Below, piece after piece: positions 9,840 through 19,111 of a DNA stretch of 64,000 nt. Position numbers and translations under genes: made by a program. Source of the stretch: Eubacterium aggregans (lineage in GTDB: Bacteria; Bacillota; Clostridia; Eubacteriales; Eubacteriaceae); contig NZ_FNRK01000013.1 of the NCBI RefSeq assembly GCF_900107815.1, positions 1 through 64,000 of the forward strand, given 5' to 3'. Position 1 is the stretch's first letter. The number at the start of each line of letters is the position of its first letter. The notes below the pieces were generated by a model. It searched no databases. It was not told the origin of the DNA and was given only the letters and a program-made list of their open reading frames with translations.

Positions 9840-10311
9840 GAATAAAAAAATCATCATCGGCCTGGGGCTGCTTCTCATCCTGGTCGGTGGGGTGTGGGCC
9901 TGGTGGTTTTACTTTGGACAGCCTCAAAATGAAGGCGGTTCTTACATCGACCCCAAGGCATCGGCCTGGGATGATCAGATAGCAGCTCCCAGTGCCGTGG
10001 AAGGAAGCATCCAGATCCCTGGATACACCAGCGCGGTGATGAACAGTGGCGACACCCAGCTTAATTTGCGGGTGGGGAATCCTGCGGGAAACACCTGTTA
10101 TCTGAAAGCGACCCTCCAGCTGGAGGATGGCACCGTGCTATACGAAACCGGTCTGCTGGAGCCAGGGATGGGCTATGAGTCCATTCCCATCAGCCAGGCC
10201 ATCGTTCCAGGGGAATATCGTGCTCTGGTCCATTACCAGGGGTATACCCGGGACGATCAGCAGAGGCCCTTAAACACAGCGGATTCAGCATTTACCCTGA
10301 TCGTTCAATAA
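9820..10311 (+). CDS. Membrane-anchored extracellular protein of surface operon
   Basis: 163 residues. A short Lys/Asn-rich cytoplasmic start (MDNPKNKNKK) is followed by one transmembrane helix (IIIGLGLLLILVGGVWAWWF) and an extracellular domain of mostly beta-type sequence with a GSIQIPGY start and regular NPAGNTCYLKATLQLED-like strands. The start overlaps the end of the upstream surface gene by 20 bp, so the two are translationally coupled. I do not recognise a named family; small proteins of this shape often accompany large surface proteins. A role in assembling or presenting the partner is an inference from context only. Confidence 0.75.
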   Translation: MDNPKNKNKKIIIGLGLLLILVGGVWAWWFYFGQPQNEGGSYIDPKASAWDDQIAAPSAVEGSIQIPGYTSAVMNSGDTQLNLRVGNPAGNTCYLKATLQLEDGTVLYETGLLEPGMGYESIPISQAIVPGEYRALVHYQGYTRDDQQRPLNTADSAFTLIVQ

Positions 10312-10334
10312 GAATTTAAAAAAAGAGGTTAATT

Positions 10335-10928
10335 ATGAAAGTGAAATCAATGATTACAACGGCCCTGATCTGTGCCCTATGTGCCACCCCGGCCCTAGCC
10401 CAAAGCATCAGCGATACCACCCCCAGTGGCAGCACCGAGGTTACCGGGGTCGTCTCAAACCAGAACCCCGGTGGTGTCAGTTATGTCATCGCGATTCCGG
10501 ATAAGGTGGATTTCGGCACCCTCCAGCAGCCCGGGGATAATAAAGATGCCTACAATAAAAGCATCACCTTTGACGTATCGGCCACAGAGATTAATAACCT
10601 GACCCAGGGCCAGATTGCGGTATTAATGAAGGATGGCACCGGGGACGATAATAACGCCTTCCGCATTCACGGAAAGGATGCTGCAAATACCGGTAAAAGT
10701 CTGGTGTATAGCGTTCTTGATGCGAATGGTTCCGATATTCAAAAGGGAAATCTCTACACCAATGGGTATCTGCTCTCAACCTTTAAAACAGCCGGAAATA
10801 AAGTCACAGGAACCCTCAGTCTGGCTCAGAATCAGCTGTATATGCAGGACCTGACCCAGTGGGCTGGGAACTACTCCGGGTCCATCAATTTTTACAGTGC
10901 GGTGGTCACCATGGGTGATGTCAATTAA
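10335..10928 (+). CDS. Secreted protein of surface operon, unknown function
   Basis: 197 residues with a clear signal peptide (MKVKSMITTALICALCATPALA, cleavage near AQS) and no later membrane helix, so the product is probably exported. The AAAGAGG ribosome site lies just before the ATG. The mature part is rich in N, G, T and short beta-strand patterns (AIPDKVDFGTLQ, KSITFDVSATE, GSINFYSAVV), reminiscent of WxL-like or fimbrial-type beta domains, but no WxL motif is present. It is 23 bp after the preceding gene and overlaps the next by 11 bp, so it is part of the same operon. Confidence 0.75.
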   Translation: MKVKSMITTALICALCATPALAQSISDTTPSGSTEVTGVVSNQNPGGVSYVIAIPDKVDFGTLQQPGDNKDAYNKSITFDVSATEINNLTQGQIAVLMKDGTGDDNNAFRIHGKDAANTGKSLVYSVLDANGSDIQKGNLYTNGYLLSTFKTAGNKVTGTLSLAQNQLYMQDLTQWAGNYSGSINFYSAVVTMGDVN

Positions 10929-11220
10929 AAAGATAGTCCTAGGGGGAGTGATTCTCATTTTGCTGGCAGTACCCCTAGGCATTGTCCAGGCTGCCCAACA
11001 TTGGGAGGGCAGCACTACGGTGGAGGGTGTGATCCTGGCTGAACCAACCCCAAGCCTGGAACCATCGGCAACCCCGGCCGTAGAGGATGACGAGTCTTTT
11101 TTAGAAAGCGGAGTGAATACTGGTATTTGGGGGAGTGTGGGGTGGGCTCCAATCATCACCATAGGCTTTTATCTAGTGATAATGGGTGTTTTTCAAAGGA
11201 ATAAGGGGCAGTTACCCTGA
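10918..11220 (+). CDS. Small two-helix membrane protein of surface operon
   Basis: 100 residues if translation starts at the ATG at 10918, which overlaps the upstream stop codon and gives MSIKKIVLGGVILILLAVPL as a proper signal/anchor helix. The ATG at 10897 would add seven residues and weaken it. A Pro/Thr-rich linker (LAEPTPSLEPSATPAVED) is followed by a second helix (APIITIGFYLVIMGVF) and a short charged tail. It is the last gene before a terminator. Function unknown; position and topology suggest a membrane component working with the upstream secreted and anchored proteins. Confidence 0.7.
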   Translation: MSIKKIVLGGVILILLAVPLGIVQAAQHWEGSTTVEGVILAEPTPSLEPSATPAVEDDESFLESGVNTGIWGSVGWAPIITIGFYLVIMGVFQRNKGQLP

Positions 11221-11240
11221 GGACTGCCTCTTTTTATTTT
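11207..11240 (+). terminator. Terminator ending the surface-protein operon
   Basis: GGGGCAGT / ACTGCCTC hairpin straddles the stop codon and is followed by TTTTTATTTT. It separates the operon from the regulator gene downstream. Confidence 0.7.
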
Positions 11241-11361
11241 GCAACAAATTTTCTTTTAAAAGTGTATTTCACGGCATAAATTAGTCGTTCACACCATTTC
11301 CCTTGAAAACAAAGACCCTCCATTGGATAATAAAGGTAAATCAGAAGAAAAGGGGGAAATA

Positions 11362-13767
11362 ATGGCAGACCAAATGGAAAATATTTATTGGAAGCAGCCC
11401 CTTCATATATTATCCGAATCCACCCAAAAGGTGGTGTATCTTTTTGCGAAGATGGGCTGGGGGAAAACGGAAATCGTCAGACAGTGGCTGGAGGAGGAAA
11501 AGCATCCCCACTACTGGATTGACTGTACCCAAAGGACCACATGGGGAAGCCTAAGGCAGTGGCTCGCCCTCGAGTCTCCGGAAAATTGCTGCTTGGTCAT
11601 ATTGGATAGCTTTCAGAATATCCGAAATGCCGAGCGGTTGACAGAGCTCATGGCGGAAATCAAGGCATCACCAAGGGCCTGTCGCTTCATTATTATGAGC
11701 CGGACCATGGTTCCGTCGCCACTGCGCCCGATGATGATCAGACGGGAGCTGAAGGTCATGGGGGAATCGGAGCTTTCAATGGATAGGGCAGCCGTGAAGG
11801 CCTATCTGGCTCAGGACAATATCCAGACGACCGATGAGGAGGCCGCAGAAATTCGGGCGATTTCCGGTGGATGGCCCATGGCCCTCAATGTTATTATTTT
11901 AGAAATTAAGGAAAATGGCGGCAGTCCCATTAGGGGATGCCATTATGTCCATTCCCGACGTTATTTGTATGATTTGATTGCTGAGGAAATCTATTTGCCC
12001 CTGGGAGGGGATTTGCGCCGAAACCTAATGCTCCTTGGGATGTATGAAACCTTTGATGAAGAAATGGCAGCCGTTCTGATGGACGTGGAGAATCCCCGGC
12101 CCATCCTCCAGGACATCTTGCAGATTGGAAGCTTTCTGACAGAGTTTGAGCCTGGGAAATACCATTTCACGCCCTTTATGTATTACTTTTTTATGGATCG
12201 CCGGGAACGTTGTGATCAACAGCAAATCTATATTGAGGCAAACCGTCGTCTGGGGTGCTACTTTGAGGCGAAGGGTGAGTATGTTTCTGCCTTGGAGGCT
12301 TTCTATGCCTACGGATTGTATGAAGAGGGTATCCGGGTCCTTAAAATGGTGCTGTCTCGCCCCCCAGATTCTGATGTCTATTACGAGATGGAGCCTTTTT
12401 TAGAGAAAACACCGGCCCTATGCGTAGAACGAGACCCACTGTTGTGCTACAGTATGGCTATGATCCATAGCCTGAACTATCGGGTGGCAGAGTGTAAGAA
12501 TTGGTATGATCGGCTCCTTGCCTTAGAGGCAGAAGGGGGCTGGAGCGCCGAGGATCTTAAAGCCATTCGTATCGCCGTCATCTATGGAAAGATTGCCATT
12601 CCTTGTGTGTTAGGGGACCGGAAAGTCATCCGTCCCCTGTTGGAAGGGGCCGCTTTAATACGCAGTGGGGTGAACCTCTTTAACGGATTTACGGTAACGG
12701 GGAACCAACCCCGAATCATGGCTGGAAGCCGGGATTTTTGTAATTGGTGTCATCATGCACGGCTTTTGGAAAAATTTTTAAAACGTCCACTCCAGCACCT
12801 TCTCGGGAAAAAAGCGGTGGGAATTGTGGATATCGGCTTTGGGGAGAAAAGCTACCAAGAGGATGATTTGGATACTTGCCTGATCCATGCCGCAAAGGCC
12901 TTGGCCGATTGTGAGGGTGGAGGGACCTTGGATACCCTTTTTGTGGCCAAGGCCCTCCTAGCCCAGGGACTGGTGGCCCGGGGGAAGCTGGTGGAGGCAA
13001 AAAGCACCATGCTGGGCTTTCGGGATCGGCTGGTGGAAGAGGGGGGAGAAGGCCTTTTGCGCAACGTGATGGTTTTTCGCATTGGCCAATCTCTGCTGGA
13101 GGGCCCAAATCCAGGTGCTATTGAATGGTTGGAGGATGAAGGGATTGATGAAAGCATGGCCTTTCACACCACGGACCGTTATGGCTACCTCATTAAAATT
13201 CGGGCTCTTTTGTGCAGCGGTGGTGTGGAGCGGGCTCTGCCCCTGATCGAGCTGATCCATGCCTATGCCCTGGATTATAAACGGACCTATAATGTTATGG
13301 AGACCCTGGTGCTAAAGGCCATCTGTCTCCATAAGATGGGGCGGATGACCGATGCTCTGGCAGCCTTGGAGACGGCCATCACTATGGCCAGGGATTATGG
13401 CTTTATCCGGGTCTTTGCTGATGAAGGCGGGGGAATCCTGCCTGTGCTGGAGGCCTTGCCCAAGGGCACCCGGGAGGAAGACTTTGTCAAAAAAGTGACT
13501 GAGGCCACCCGGGTTTTTCAGGAGCAATACCCCAAATACTACGGGGTTCAGGGTAAGCTGGATAAGGGCCTGTTAACCAATGCAGAGCAGGTGGTTCTTG
13601 GCCAGATCGCCACTGGGCGAAGCAATGTAGAAATTGCCGAACTCCTTTCCGTTTCTCTGGCCACCGTAAAAACCCATATCAACCGAATTTACCATAAGCT
13701 GGGGGTTAAAAACAGAACCCAGGCCCTCATTAAGGCGGAACGTCTGGGGATTATTGAAAATGGATAA
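11362..13767 (+). CDS. LuxR-family (MalT/LAL-like) transcriptional regulator
   Basis: An 801-residue signal-integrating transcription activator. The ATG at 11362 is chosen over the TTG at 11323 because AGGGGG lies six bases upstream. Near residue 35 is a P-loop, FAKMGWGKTE, with the first Gly of the Walker A consensus replaced by Ala. A Walker B-like CCLVILDSFQ follows near residue 78. The long middle is TPR-like helical sequence. The last ~60 residues are a LuxR HTH (LTNAEQVVLGQIATGRSNVE then IAELLSVSLATVKTHINRIY). Its position right after the surface operon on the same strand makes that operon a likely target, but no operator can be pointed out because the operon promoter has been lost at the 6455 breakpoint. 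Confidence 0.88.
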   Translation: MADQMENIYWKQPLHILSESTQKVVYLFAKMGWGKTEIVRQWLEEEKHPHYWIDCTQRTTWGSLRQWLALESPENCCLVILDSFQNIRNAERLTELMAEIKASPRACRFIIMSRTMVPSPLRPMMIRRELKVMGESELSMDRAAVKAYLAQDNIQTTDEEAAEIRAISGGWPMALNVIILEIKENGGSPIRGCHYVHSRRYLYDLIAEEIYLPLGGDLRRNLMLLGMYETFDEEMAAVLMDVENPRPILQDILQIGSFLTEFEPGKYHFTPFMYYFFMDRRERCDQQQIYIEANRRLGCYFEAKGEYVSALEAFYAYGLYEEGIRVLKMVLSRPPDSDVYYEMEPFLEKTPALCVERDPLLCYSMAMIHSLNYRVAECKNWYDRLLALEAEGGWSAEDLKAIRIAVIYGKIAIPCVLGDRKVIRPLLEGAALIRSGVNLFNGFTVTGNQPRIMAGSRDFCNWCHHARLLEKFLKRPLQHLLGKKAVGIVDIGFGEKSYQEDDLDTCLIHAAKALADCEGGGTLDTLFVAKALLAQGLVARGKLVEAKSTMLGFRDRLVEEGGEGLLRNVMVFRIGQSLLEGPNPGAIEWLEDEGIDESMAFHTTDRYGYLIKIRALLCSGGVERALPLIELIHAYALDYKRTYNVMETLVLKAICLHKMGRMTDALAALETAITMARDYGFIRVFADEGGGILPVLEALPKGTREEDFVKKVTEATRVFQEQYPKYYGVQGKLDKGLLTNAEQVVLGQIATGRSNVEIAELLSVSLATVKTHINRIYHKLGVKNRTQALIKAERLGIIENG

Positions 13768-13792
13768 AAGGACCCTCCGGGGTTCTTTTTTG
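13768..13792 (+). terminator. Terminator after the LuxR regulator
   Basis: Short hairpin AGGACCC-TCC-GGGGTTCT followed by six T, starting directly after the stop codon. Confidence 0.65.
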
Positions 13793-13901
13793 TACCCAGA
13801 TTGCTGTGGTTTGGGAGGATATTTGTGTTAAAATAATGCATATTCTGTAAGACGGAGAAACAATGAAAGATTGTAATCTAGAGAAGAAAGGCGCAGAAGT
13901 G

Positions 13902-14423
13902 ATGATGAAGATTCGAAAAACCACCCGGACAGATCTGCCGGAGCTCATGGACCTCTTTGCAGAGGCCCGGGCTTTTATGGCAGAGATGGGCAATGCCACC
14001 CAGTGGGTGGATGGTTATCCCAGCAGGGCCCAAATTGAGGAAGATATGGAAAGGGGTTACAGCTACGTCTGTGAGGCCCAGGGAGAAATCCTGGGGACCT
14101 TCTATTTTCCACCCGGGCCAGACCCCACCTACATCCGCATTGATGGTGGGGCCTGGCTAAACGATGCACCCTACCATGTCATTCATCGTATTGCTACCAA
14201 AGGGGGAACCACCGGGGTAGCCAGCTTTTGCCTGGAATATTGCAAATCCCTGGATGCTCATATCCGCATCGATACCCATCGGAACAATGTGCCCATGCAG
14301 AATTTTTTGAAAAAGCATGGCTTTGTGTATTGCGGTATTATTTATCTTGAAAATGGGGATGAGCGGCTGGCGTATCAGTTAATATCCACCACCACAATTT
14401 CCGGTACATTAAGAAAACGATAG
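13902..14423 (+). CDS. GNAT family N-acetyltransferase
   Basis: Probably transfers an acetyl group from acetyl-CoA to a small amine; the substrate cannot be read. The ATG at 13902 follows AGAAAGG; an upstream in-frame ATG at 13863 would add 13 residues without a better site. The 173-residue product begins with the usual MKIRKTTRTDLPELMDLF strand-helix and has central strands GEILGTFYF and HIRIDTHRNNVPMQNFLKK. The N-rich HRNNVPMQNFLKKHGF is the typical last helix of the fold. The gene's last 49 bases overlap the 3' end of the convergent metallophosphoesterase gene. Confidence 0.8.
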   Translation: MMKIRKTTRTDLPELMDLFAEARAFMAEMGNATQWVDGYPSRAQIEEDMERGYSYVCEAQGEILGTFYFPPGPDPTYIRIDGGAWLNDAPYHVIHRIATKGGTTGVASFCLEYCKSLDAHIRIDTHRNNVPMQNFLKKHGFVYCGIIYLENGDERLAYQLISTTTISGTLRKR

Positions 14424-15214
14424 GGGACCATGGTAACGCCGATGCCCTGGCTGACGTAGAGCTGGACGGCATCGGAGCGGCCTAAATCGGAGCTGGTGTA
14501 GAGGCCCTTGGTGTACTTTTTGCCTTCCTCGGGGTACATCAGCCGGGTGAGGAAGGGCAGGCGTACCTGGCCGCCGTGGGAATGGCCAGAGAGTATCAAG
14601 CCACCACCGGTGGCGGTGATGGCGTCGGCCATATCGGGCTCGTGGATCAGGATGAGGTTGTAGTCGCCATTGTCTAAGCTATAATCCCCGGAGTCTGTAT
14701 GACCAAGGAGGGCATCGTCATAACCCACAATACGCAGGCCCCGCTGGGATAAGAATTCGCTGGTGTTTTCGAGGAGGGTGAATCCTCCGGCGGCCATGAT
14801 ATCGGGGTAGATCCACTCCGCCCCGCCGCCGTAATCGTGATTTCCCCACACGGCGTACTTGCCGTCGGTGGCTTGGATACGGGCCAGCTCAGCCGAGAGG
14901 GCATCGCTATCCAGGGCGTAGCTATCCCGGGTGTAGTTATCGATGAAGTCTCCGCCAAAGACTACCACATCGGGGCTTTGGGCGTTGATTTGATCCACAA
15001 TCCGGGCAAGATTTTCCTGGGAATACAGGGTGCCGAAGTGGGTATCTGAAAAATAAACCACTCGGGTGGCGGCCACAGAATCCGGTGCAGTGATGGATTC
15101 CCGATGGACGGTGAGCAGGCTGGGCTCGATATAACGGCTGTACGCCCATAGCGCACAGGGAATGCCAATAAGAATCAGTAATATAATCATCAGTTTTTTT
15201 AAAAATCGGAACAC
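14375..15214 (-). CDS. Membrane-anchored metallophosphoesterase (YkuE/YaeI-like)
   Basis: A calcineurin-like phosphoesterase acting outside or at the membrane. All metal motifs are present: VVYFSDTHFG (DxH), VVFGGDFIDN (GD), VWGNHD (GNH), LILIHE and LSGHSHGGQ. A single N-terminal helix (LKKLMIILLILIGIPCALWAY) anchors it. The GTG at 15214 is preferred because GCGAGG lies six bases before it; the upstream ATG at 15238 has no spaced ribosome site. Relatives cleave phosphodiester or pyrophosphate bonds in lipid intermediates; the true substrate is unknown. The 3' end overlaps the convergent acetyltransferase gene. Confidence 0.85.
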   Translation of the reverse strand: MFRFLKKLMIILLILIGIPCALWAYSRYIEPSLLTVHRESITAPDSVAATRVVYFSDTHFGTLYSQENLARIVDQINAQSPDVVVFGGDFIDNYTRDSYALDSDALSAELARIQATDGKYAVWGNHDYGGGAEWIYPDIMAAGGFTLLENTSEFLSQRGLRIVGYDDALLGHTDSGDYSLDNGDYNLILIHEPDMADAITATGGGLILSGHSHGGQVRLPFLTRLMYPEEGKKYTKGLYTSSDLGRSDAVQLYVSQGIGVTMVPYRFLNVPEIVVVDIN

Positions 15215-15339
15215 TCTTTTACCTCGCTTTGGGTTCATCCTAACATTTGAAGATAAGAATATCTTTAAGAATGGTGATAATTTAATTTTTAAATGGTAAA
15301 ATATAGATATATTTTATGAAATAGTGAGGAGAACTTTTT

Positions 15340-16767
15340 ATGAATGGATTAGACAACGGTAACGGCAAACGGCTGTTGTGGTACAACCTCGCCTTCATGG
15401 CCTTTACGGCAGTGTGGGGCTTTGGGAATGTCATCAATGGCTTTGCCACTTACGGTGGAGTACGGGCTGTGGTTCCGTGGCTTATCATCTTTATCCTATA
15501 TTTTGTGCCCTATTCTCTGATGGTCGGGGAAATGGGATCCGTATTCCCAGAGGCCGGAGGCGGCGTCAGCTCTTGGATTCTAAAGACCATTGGGCCAACG
15601 GCAGCCTTCTACGCAGGGTGGACCTACTGGATCGTCCATATGCCTTATATCTCACAGAAGCCCAATAGTATTCTCATCGCGGCCAGTTGGATTTTCTACC
15701 AGGATGCCCGTATCAGTCAGATGAGTACCCTGCTGATTCAAGGTCTTGGTCTGGTCATCTTTGCCATTGCCGTTTATCTGGCCAGCCGGGGAATGTCTTT
15801 TTTGAAAAAAATCTCTACGGTAGCAGGGATGGCCGTGTTCATCATGTCCCTTCTGTATATCCTGATGATGTGGACGGCGCCCGCCATTACCGGAGCCACG
15901 GTGAATAAAATCGATTGGTCCTTTAGCAATTTTATGCCGGAATTCAACCTGCAATTTTTTACAAGCTTTTCGATTTTAGTGTTCGCCGTTGGAGGATGCG
16001 AAAAGATTTCGCCTTATGTTAATCAGATGAAGAGTCCATCCAAGGACTTTCCCCGGGGGATGATTGCCCTGGCCATTATGGTGGCGGGCTGTGCCATTCT
16101 GGGGACCATCGCCATGGGGATGATGTTTGATTCTAATAATATCCCCAAGGACTTGATGACCAATGGTGCTTACTATGCTTTCCAGAAGCTGGGTGGATAC
16201 TATAACCTGGGGAATAGCCTGATGGTGATTTATGCAGTGGCGAATTTTATTCAGAACGTGGCCGTTATTATTATCTCTATTGATGCCCCCCTGCGGATGC
16301 TCTTAGATAATGCGGATGATAACTTTATTCCCAAGGCATTATTTAAACGCAATGAGAAGGGTGTTTACACCAATGGTCTCAAAATGATTTCTGTTATTGT
16401 TGGCGTCCTTATTATCATTCCGGCCTTTGGGATCGGCAGTGTGGACGAGCTGGTCAAATGGCTGATTAAGGTGAACTCGGTGTGTATGCCTCTGCGCTAC
16501 CTCTGGGTGTTTGTCGCCTATATCGCCCTGAAGAAAGCCATGGACAAATATGGCAAAGGGGATTACACCTTTATTAAAAGCAAGACCTTTGGCATTATTG
16601 TCGGGGGCTGGTGCTTTGCTGTCACCGCTGTGGCCTGCGTCATGGGGATGTATTCTGAGGATACTTTCCAATTGATTATGAATATCGTCACACCCATCGT
16701 CCTGGTAGCCCTGGGACTGATTATGCCATATTTGGCCAAGCGGAGTAAAGCGAAGGAGGACCTTTAA
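15340..16767 (+). CDS. APC-type amino-acid permease (YjeM-like)
   Basis: 475 residues with about 12 membrane helices. The first helix carries the APC pattern (AFMAFTAVWGFGNVINGFAT) and the second EMGSVFPEAGGGVSSWI, the consensus found in amino-acid permeases of the glutamate:GABA antiporter branch. A GTGAGGAG ribosome site precedes the ATG and an extended -10 like TGGTAAAAT lies near 15294. The stop codon abuts the ATG of an aminopeptidase gene, so the two are co-transcribed. Together they suggest uptake of amino acids or peptides plus peptide trimming. The exact substrate is not predictable. Confidence 0.85.
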   Translation: MNGLDNGNGKRLLWYNLAFMAFTAVWGFGNVINGFATYGGVRAVVPWLIIFILYFVPYSLMVGEMGSVFPEAGGGVSSWILKTIGPTAAFYAGWTYWIVHMPYISQKPNSILIAASWIFYQDARISQMSTLLIQGLGLVIFAIAVYLASRGMSFLKKISTVAGMAVFIMSLLYILMMWTAPAITGATVNKIDWSFSNFMPEFNLQFFTSFSILVFAVGGCEKISPYVNQMKSPSKDFPRGMIALAIMVAGCAILGTIAMGMMFDSNNIPKDLMTNGAYYAFQKLGGYYNLGNSLMVIYAVANFIQNVAVIIISIDAPLRMLLDNADDNFIPKALFKRNEKGVYTNGLKMISVIVGVLIIIPAFGIGSVDELVKWLIKVNSVCMPLRYLWVFVAYIALKKAMDKYGKGDYTFIKSKTFGIIVGGWCFAVTAVACVMGMYSEDTFQLIMNIVTPIVLVALGLIMPYLAKRSKAKEDL

Positions 16768-18087
16768 ATGACACAAGAAGGGTCACAAACCATTTCCCAG
16801 GAAATGATGACCTTTATTCAAAACCACCCCACCAGCTTCCATGTGGTAGCGGGGATGGGAGAAATACTGGAGGCGGCGGGGTATACCCGTCTCCTCGAAA
16901 GCACCCAGTGGAGTCTTAAAGCCGGGGGCAAGTACTATGTCACCCGGAACGGATCGGCGCTTATGGCCTTCCAAATTCCCCGGACGGATTATAACGGCTT
17001 TATGATTATGGCCAGCCACAGTGATGCCCCGACCTTTAAGCTCAAGGAAAATCCAGAGATTAAAACGGCTGGAGCCTATACGACGCTGAACGTGGAGCTT
17101 TACGGCGGGGCCATCTTATCCCCTTGGTTTGACCGGCCATTATCCATTGCCGGGCGTCTGCTGGTACGGGATGGTGAGACCATACGCACCCAGCTCGTAA
17201 AAATTGATCGGGACCTGGTCCTTATTCCTAATTTGGCCATCCACATGAACCGGGAAGTCAACGCTGGGTACAAATATAACGTTCAGCGGGATCTGCTGCC
17301 ACTCTACGGTGGTGGGGATGCCCGCAGCATTCAAAGGGTCATGGCGGAAGCCGCTGGCGTCTCGCCAGAGGCTATCATCGGAAGCGATTTGTACCTGTAC
17401 AACCGCACCGCACCCAGCATCTGGGGAGAGGGAGAGGAATTCATGTCCAGTCCCCGGTTAGATGATACCCAGTGCGCCTATTCTTCCCTCCGGGGCTTCC
17501 TGGAGTCCACACCGACGAACAGTGTGGCGGTCCATGCCGTCTTTGATAATGAAGAGGTGGGGTCCTCCACCAAGCAGGGGGCGGCATCGACCTTTTTAAA
17601 GGATACTCTGATGCGCATTAACGCGGGCTTAGGCCGCAGCGAGACGGATTATCTTTGCTCCCTGGCCCAAAGCTTTATGCTTTCAGCGGATAATGGACAC
17701 GCCCTCCATCCCAATTACGCGGATAAGACAGACCCGGTGAATCAGCCGGTACTGGGAGGCGGGGTCATTATTAAATACAGCGCCAACCAGAAGTACACCA
17801 CCGATGGGGTGTCGGCGGCCCTGTGTAAAACCCTGTGCGAAGGGGGGAATATCCCCCACCAGGTTTTCGTTAACCGTTCGGATATTTTGGGCGGTTCCAC
17901 GCTCGGGAATCTCTCGGGGAACCAGGTAGCCATTAATACAGTGGATGTGGGACTGGCCCAGCTGGCCATGCATTCCCCCTATGAAACCGGCGCCGTCAGC
18001 GATACCGCCTGTATGGTTGCCCTGGCCCGTCAGCTTTTTGACAGCAGCCTAGTGGAAACCGGGGCAGGGGAGTACACCTTTGTATAG
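16768..18087 (+). CDS. apeB: M18 family metalloaminopeptidase
   Basis: Cytoplasmic zinc aminopeptidase that removes N-terminal residues from peptides, probably acidic or neutral ones. 439 residues, the usual size for the family. Metal-binding signatures are present: MASHSDAPTFKLK, AVFDNEEVGSSTKQGA (catalytic Glu-Glu region) and SADNGHALHPNY. The family's PSIWGEGEEFMSSPRLDD block is also seen. The ATG immediately follows the stop of the permease gene and uses the GGAGG inside that gene. The operon ends at the terminator beginning 11 bases after the stop. Confidence 0.92.
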   Translation: MTQEGSQTISQEMMTFIQNHPTSFHVVAGMGEILEAAGYTRLLESTQWSLKAGGKYYVTRNGSALMAFQIPRTDYNGFMIMASHSDAPTFKLKENPEIKTAGAYTTLNVELYGGAILSPWFDRPLSIAGRLLVRDGETIRTQLVKIDRDLVLIPNLAIHMNREVNAGYKYNVQRDLLPLYGGGDARSIQRVMAEAAGVSPEAIIGSDLYLYNRTAPSIWGEGEEFMSSPRLDDTQCAYSSLRGFLESTPTNSVAVHAVFDNEEVGSSTKQGAASTFLKDTLMRINAGLGRSETDYLCSLAQSFMLSADNGHALHPNYADKTDPVNQPVLGGGVIIKYSANQKYTTDGVSAALCKTLCEGGNIPHQVFVNRSDILGGSTLGNLSGNQVAINTVDVGLAQLAMHSPYETGAVSDTACMVALARQLFDSSLVETGAGEYTFV

Positions 18088-18097
18088 ATAAAAGATA

Positions 18098-18127
18098 AAA
18101 AAACCGGCAGTGCGCCGGTTTTTTTTA
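18098..18127. terminator. Bidirectional terminator
   Basis: AACCGGC-AGTG-CGCCGGTT hairpin flanked by A and T runs; it serves the M18 gene (+) and the ROK gene (-) whose stop lies at its edge. Confidence 0.85.
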
Positions 18128-19033
18128 TGCCGATAATCCAGCCTTGGAAAAGGCAAGATAAGCGGCCCCTAAAAGGCCACTGTCTTCATTTAAGGTAGAA
18201 GGCACGATCTTGATGGTCGGGCGCAGCACCGGGAGGACTTTGGCCGCCACCCGTTTTTCAACATCGGATACAAAGCCAGGGGTTTTCATGGCAACGCTGC
18301 CCCCTAAAATGACGATCTCAGGATCCATCAGGGCATAGATGATGCCAATAAAATTGGCCAGATAATTTTTAGCATCCTCCATGATGCCGTGGGCGACGGT
18401 ATTGCCCTGGGCGTCCAGGGCGGCTACCTCACCGGCGTGGGCCACGGTCAGGCCACAGGCCCGCGCCCGGTGGGTAATGGCTGTGCCGCTGGCAATGGCT
18501 TCAATGGCACCTGGTGGGAGAATGCCGGCAGCGGGTCCATCCTGCCAGAGGCAGGCAGCCGCCACTTCACCGCCGAAGCCATGGGCACCCTGATATATTT
18601 GCTTATCAATGACGAAGCCGGAGCCGATACCTGTGGAGATGGTGAGAAACTGGACATAGCGAAAAGCCTTTCCTTCACCCACCACTGCTTCTGCCAGACC
18701 AGCTAAATTAGCGTCGTTTTCCAGGGTGACGGGCAATCCTGTGGCCTGGGACAGCGTCTCCACTAAGGGGAAGCCAAACCAACTTTTGTCTAGATTCGGA
18801 GTGACGATGATGGTCCCAGCCCCAAGATCCAGGGGCCCGGGACAGGACATTCCAATGCCACAAATATCGAAGGGGGCCATTTCAGCCAGAACCCCTTCGA
18901 TTTTTTTGATGGTAGCATGGGGATCAGAGACTACCGTTGGAAATTGAACCCGTTTTACCATCTCCATCCCATGATTCACCAGGGCGACCCGGGTATTGGT
19001 GCCGCCAATATCGATTCCGATTGCATAGTTCAT
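18125..19033 (-). CDS. ROK family sugar kinase (glucokinase-like)
   Basis: Phosphorylates a sugar with ATP, most likely glucose or an amino sugar. The ATG at 19033 follows CTGGAGG; upstream in-frame ATGs add residues that do not belong to the fold. The 302-residue product starts MNYAIGIDIGGTNTRVALV (phosphate loop), then has ICGIGMSCPGPLDL, VTLENDANLAGLAEA (catalytic Asp in END) and GIGSGFVIDKQI. The ROK zinc motif is altered: the HGFGGEVAAACL stretch has the Gly-Glu pattern, but the usual Cys-Gly-Cys cluster is reduced to a single Cys. The family member cannot be resolved further. Confidence 0.85.
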   Translation of the reverse strand: MNYAIGIDIGGTNTRVALVNHGMEMVKRVQFPTVVSDPHATIKKIEGVLAEMAPFDICGIGMSCPGPLDLGAGTIIVTPNLDKSWFGFPLVETLSQATGLPVTLENDANLAGLAEAVVGEGKAFRYVQFLTISTGIGSGFVIDKQIYQGAHGFGGEVAAACLWQDGPAAGILPPGAIEAIASGTAITHRARACGLTVAHAGEVAALDAQGNTVAHGIMEDAKNYLANFIGIIYALMDPEIVILGGSVAMKTPGFVSDVEKRVAAKVLPVLRPTIKIVPSTLNEDSGLLGAAYLAFSKAGLSA

Positions 19034-19111
19034 TGCTTTCCTCCAGAGTGTTTCCTTTAGCATAACAATTTGCTTGGGGCGGTGCAATGCTTTCGCTTAA
19101 TTTTATTGGAA

